NCBI GenBank assembly: GCA_015039365.1
Contig: WION01000021.1
Location: 1-64,000 of the forward strand
Direction of reading: 5' to 3'
DNA from: Amanita rubescens
Lineage: Eukaryota > Basidiomycota > Agaricomycetes > Agaricales > Amanitaceae
DNA length: 64,000 nt
A model generated the notes under the pieces. The model worked only from the letters and a program-made list of their open reading frames with translations. It searched no databases and was not told the origin of the DNA. The position numbers were made by a program, and so were the translations under genes. Of this stretch, positions 63,348 through 64,000 are shown piece after piece (the first letter of the stretch is position 1; each line of letters begins with the position of its first letter).

Positions 63348-63989
63348 TGTCATATCCCGTTCTGGACTCCACCCAAACTCCATGACCTCGGACCCCGATG
63401 GACTCCCAACTATACCCATGACCACTTTCCACCCATGTCGCATCTCATATCAAGCCTATGCCAAAACTCCGAAAACTCCGTCACAACTCCGTGCATATTC
63501 GCTAAGTTCCTTTCTACGTATTTTCCATACTTGTTTCACCTCTTGTTTCATCTCGGGTATCACTGGTATCATTATCCCTTCGTACCATATGCTCTACTCC
63601 ACTTCCTGTTCCATATCTCCATAGTTTCCTGTTCTCATCAGAACACGGCCATAACTCCCCTTGTCGGACTACGTATATAAGGCCTCACTTGTATTCATAC
63701 AGTAGTCTGAATATCGACTTGGATTGTGCCCCAACTCGTATTGACTCCCTGTCTTTCATCGTCTAAGACCTCATCCAGACTGCTCGCCCTTCGGACTCCA
63801 GTCCCGGACTCCATCCCGGACTCCAGAGCGTTCTCCAGAAGTTTAGGCAAGACGTACGTTAGCACGGCACAGCTTGCACGCTGAAGCCTAGCCTTTCCCC
63901 ACTACGTCCCGGACTCCATTATACTCCGTCCTTCCCCGTCCGTGACTTAGTTCCCAGGCTCCATCCCAATTAGGATCACCATCCTTACA
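63348..63989 (+). mobile_element. Solo LTR of a second LTR retrotransposon
   Basis: The 642-bp unit begins TGTCATATCCCG and ends CCATCCTTACA. It is flanked by a perfect 5-bp duplication ATAGC (63343-63347 and 63990-63994). Within it, TATATAA at 63674-63680 with GGCCTC after it fits an LTR promoter on the plus strand. It is CG-rich compared with the surrounding island and looks recent. No gag or pol follows within the window. Confidence 0.85.
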
Positions 63990-64000
63990 ATAGCTATGAT

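Overview
The window is nuclear DNA of a filamentous basidiomycete, most likely a mushroom-forming Agaricomycete. Genes are dense and cut by many introns of roughly 45-75 nt with GT-AG (sometimes GC-AG) ends. The gene set fits: a DyP-type peroxidase, an atypical G-alpha subunit, a GT15 mannosyltransferase, a fungal Mon2, an HNH-domain protein and an AIG1/OBG-like GTPase of a type common in Agaricomycetes. No species can be named from the sequence alone.

Layout. 1.5-11.2 kb: DyP peroxidase, amino-acid permease, F-box protein and G-alpha, all on the minus strand, with tRNA-Gly(CCC) between the last two. 12.5-21.8 kb: the mismatch-repair gene PMS1 (minus), a four-helix membrane protein (plus), a stray second copy of the PMS1 5' end, a diverged cytochrome c heme lyase and another membrane protein. 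22.3-30.4 kb: an APH-like kinase, an uncharacterised protein, an esterase, MDP-1 phosphatase and a divergently transcribed GT15 mannosyltransferase. 30.5-36.5 kb: Mon2, a Golgi/endosome trafficking scaffold. 37.8-44.3 kb: an island almost without CG dinucleotides that carries a GTPase gene. 45.8-59.8 kb: normal composition again, with a possible beta-trefoil protein, an HNH protein, an ankyrin protein, a TatD nuclease, an FAD monooxygenase, a Tyr/Gly-rich small protein and an HELLS/DDM1-type SNF2 remodeller. 59.85-64 kb: a second CG-poor island with a hAT-like element and two solo LTRs, each with target-site duplications.

The outstanding feature is the 3' half of the GTPase gene. From 39397 to 42668 the DNA is a tandem series of about fifty short introns (47-75 nt), separated each time by exactly three nucleotides. 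Every unit reads acceptor AG, three variable bases, donor GTRAGT or GCAAGT. Fifty-one units fit, none of the 51 triplets is a stop codon, and the series runs in frame from the GTPase exons into a short terminal exon with a stop. This looks like an array of single-codon microexons. Because each is 3 nt, any subset could be included or skipped without changing frame. A second, diverged copy of the last microexon plus terminal exon follows directly and offers an alternative C-terminus. I know of no described system of this exact form; the nearest analogues I know are the microexon genes of schistosomes and the bicycle genes of gall aphids.

Limits: intron borders were assigned by eye, no similarity search was run, and function names rest on remembered family motifs.
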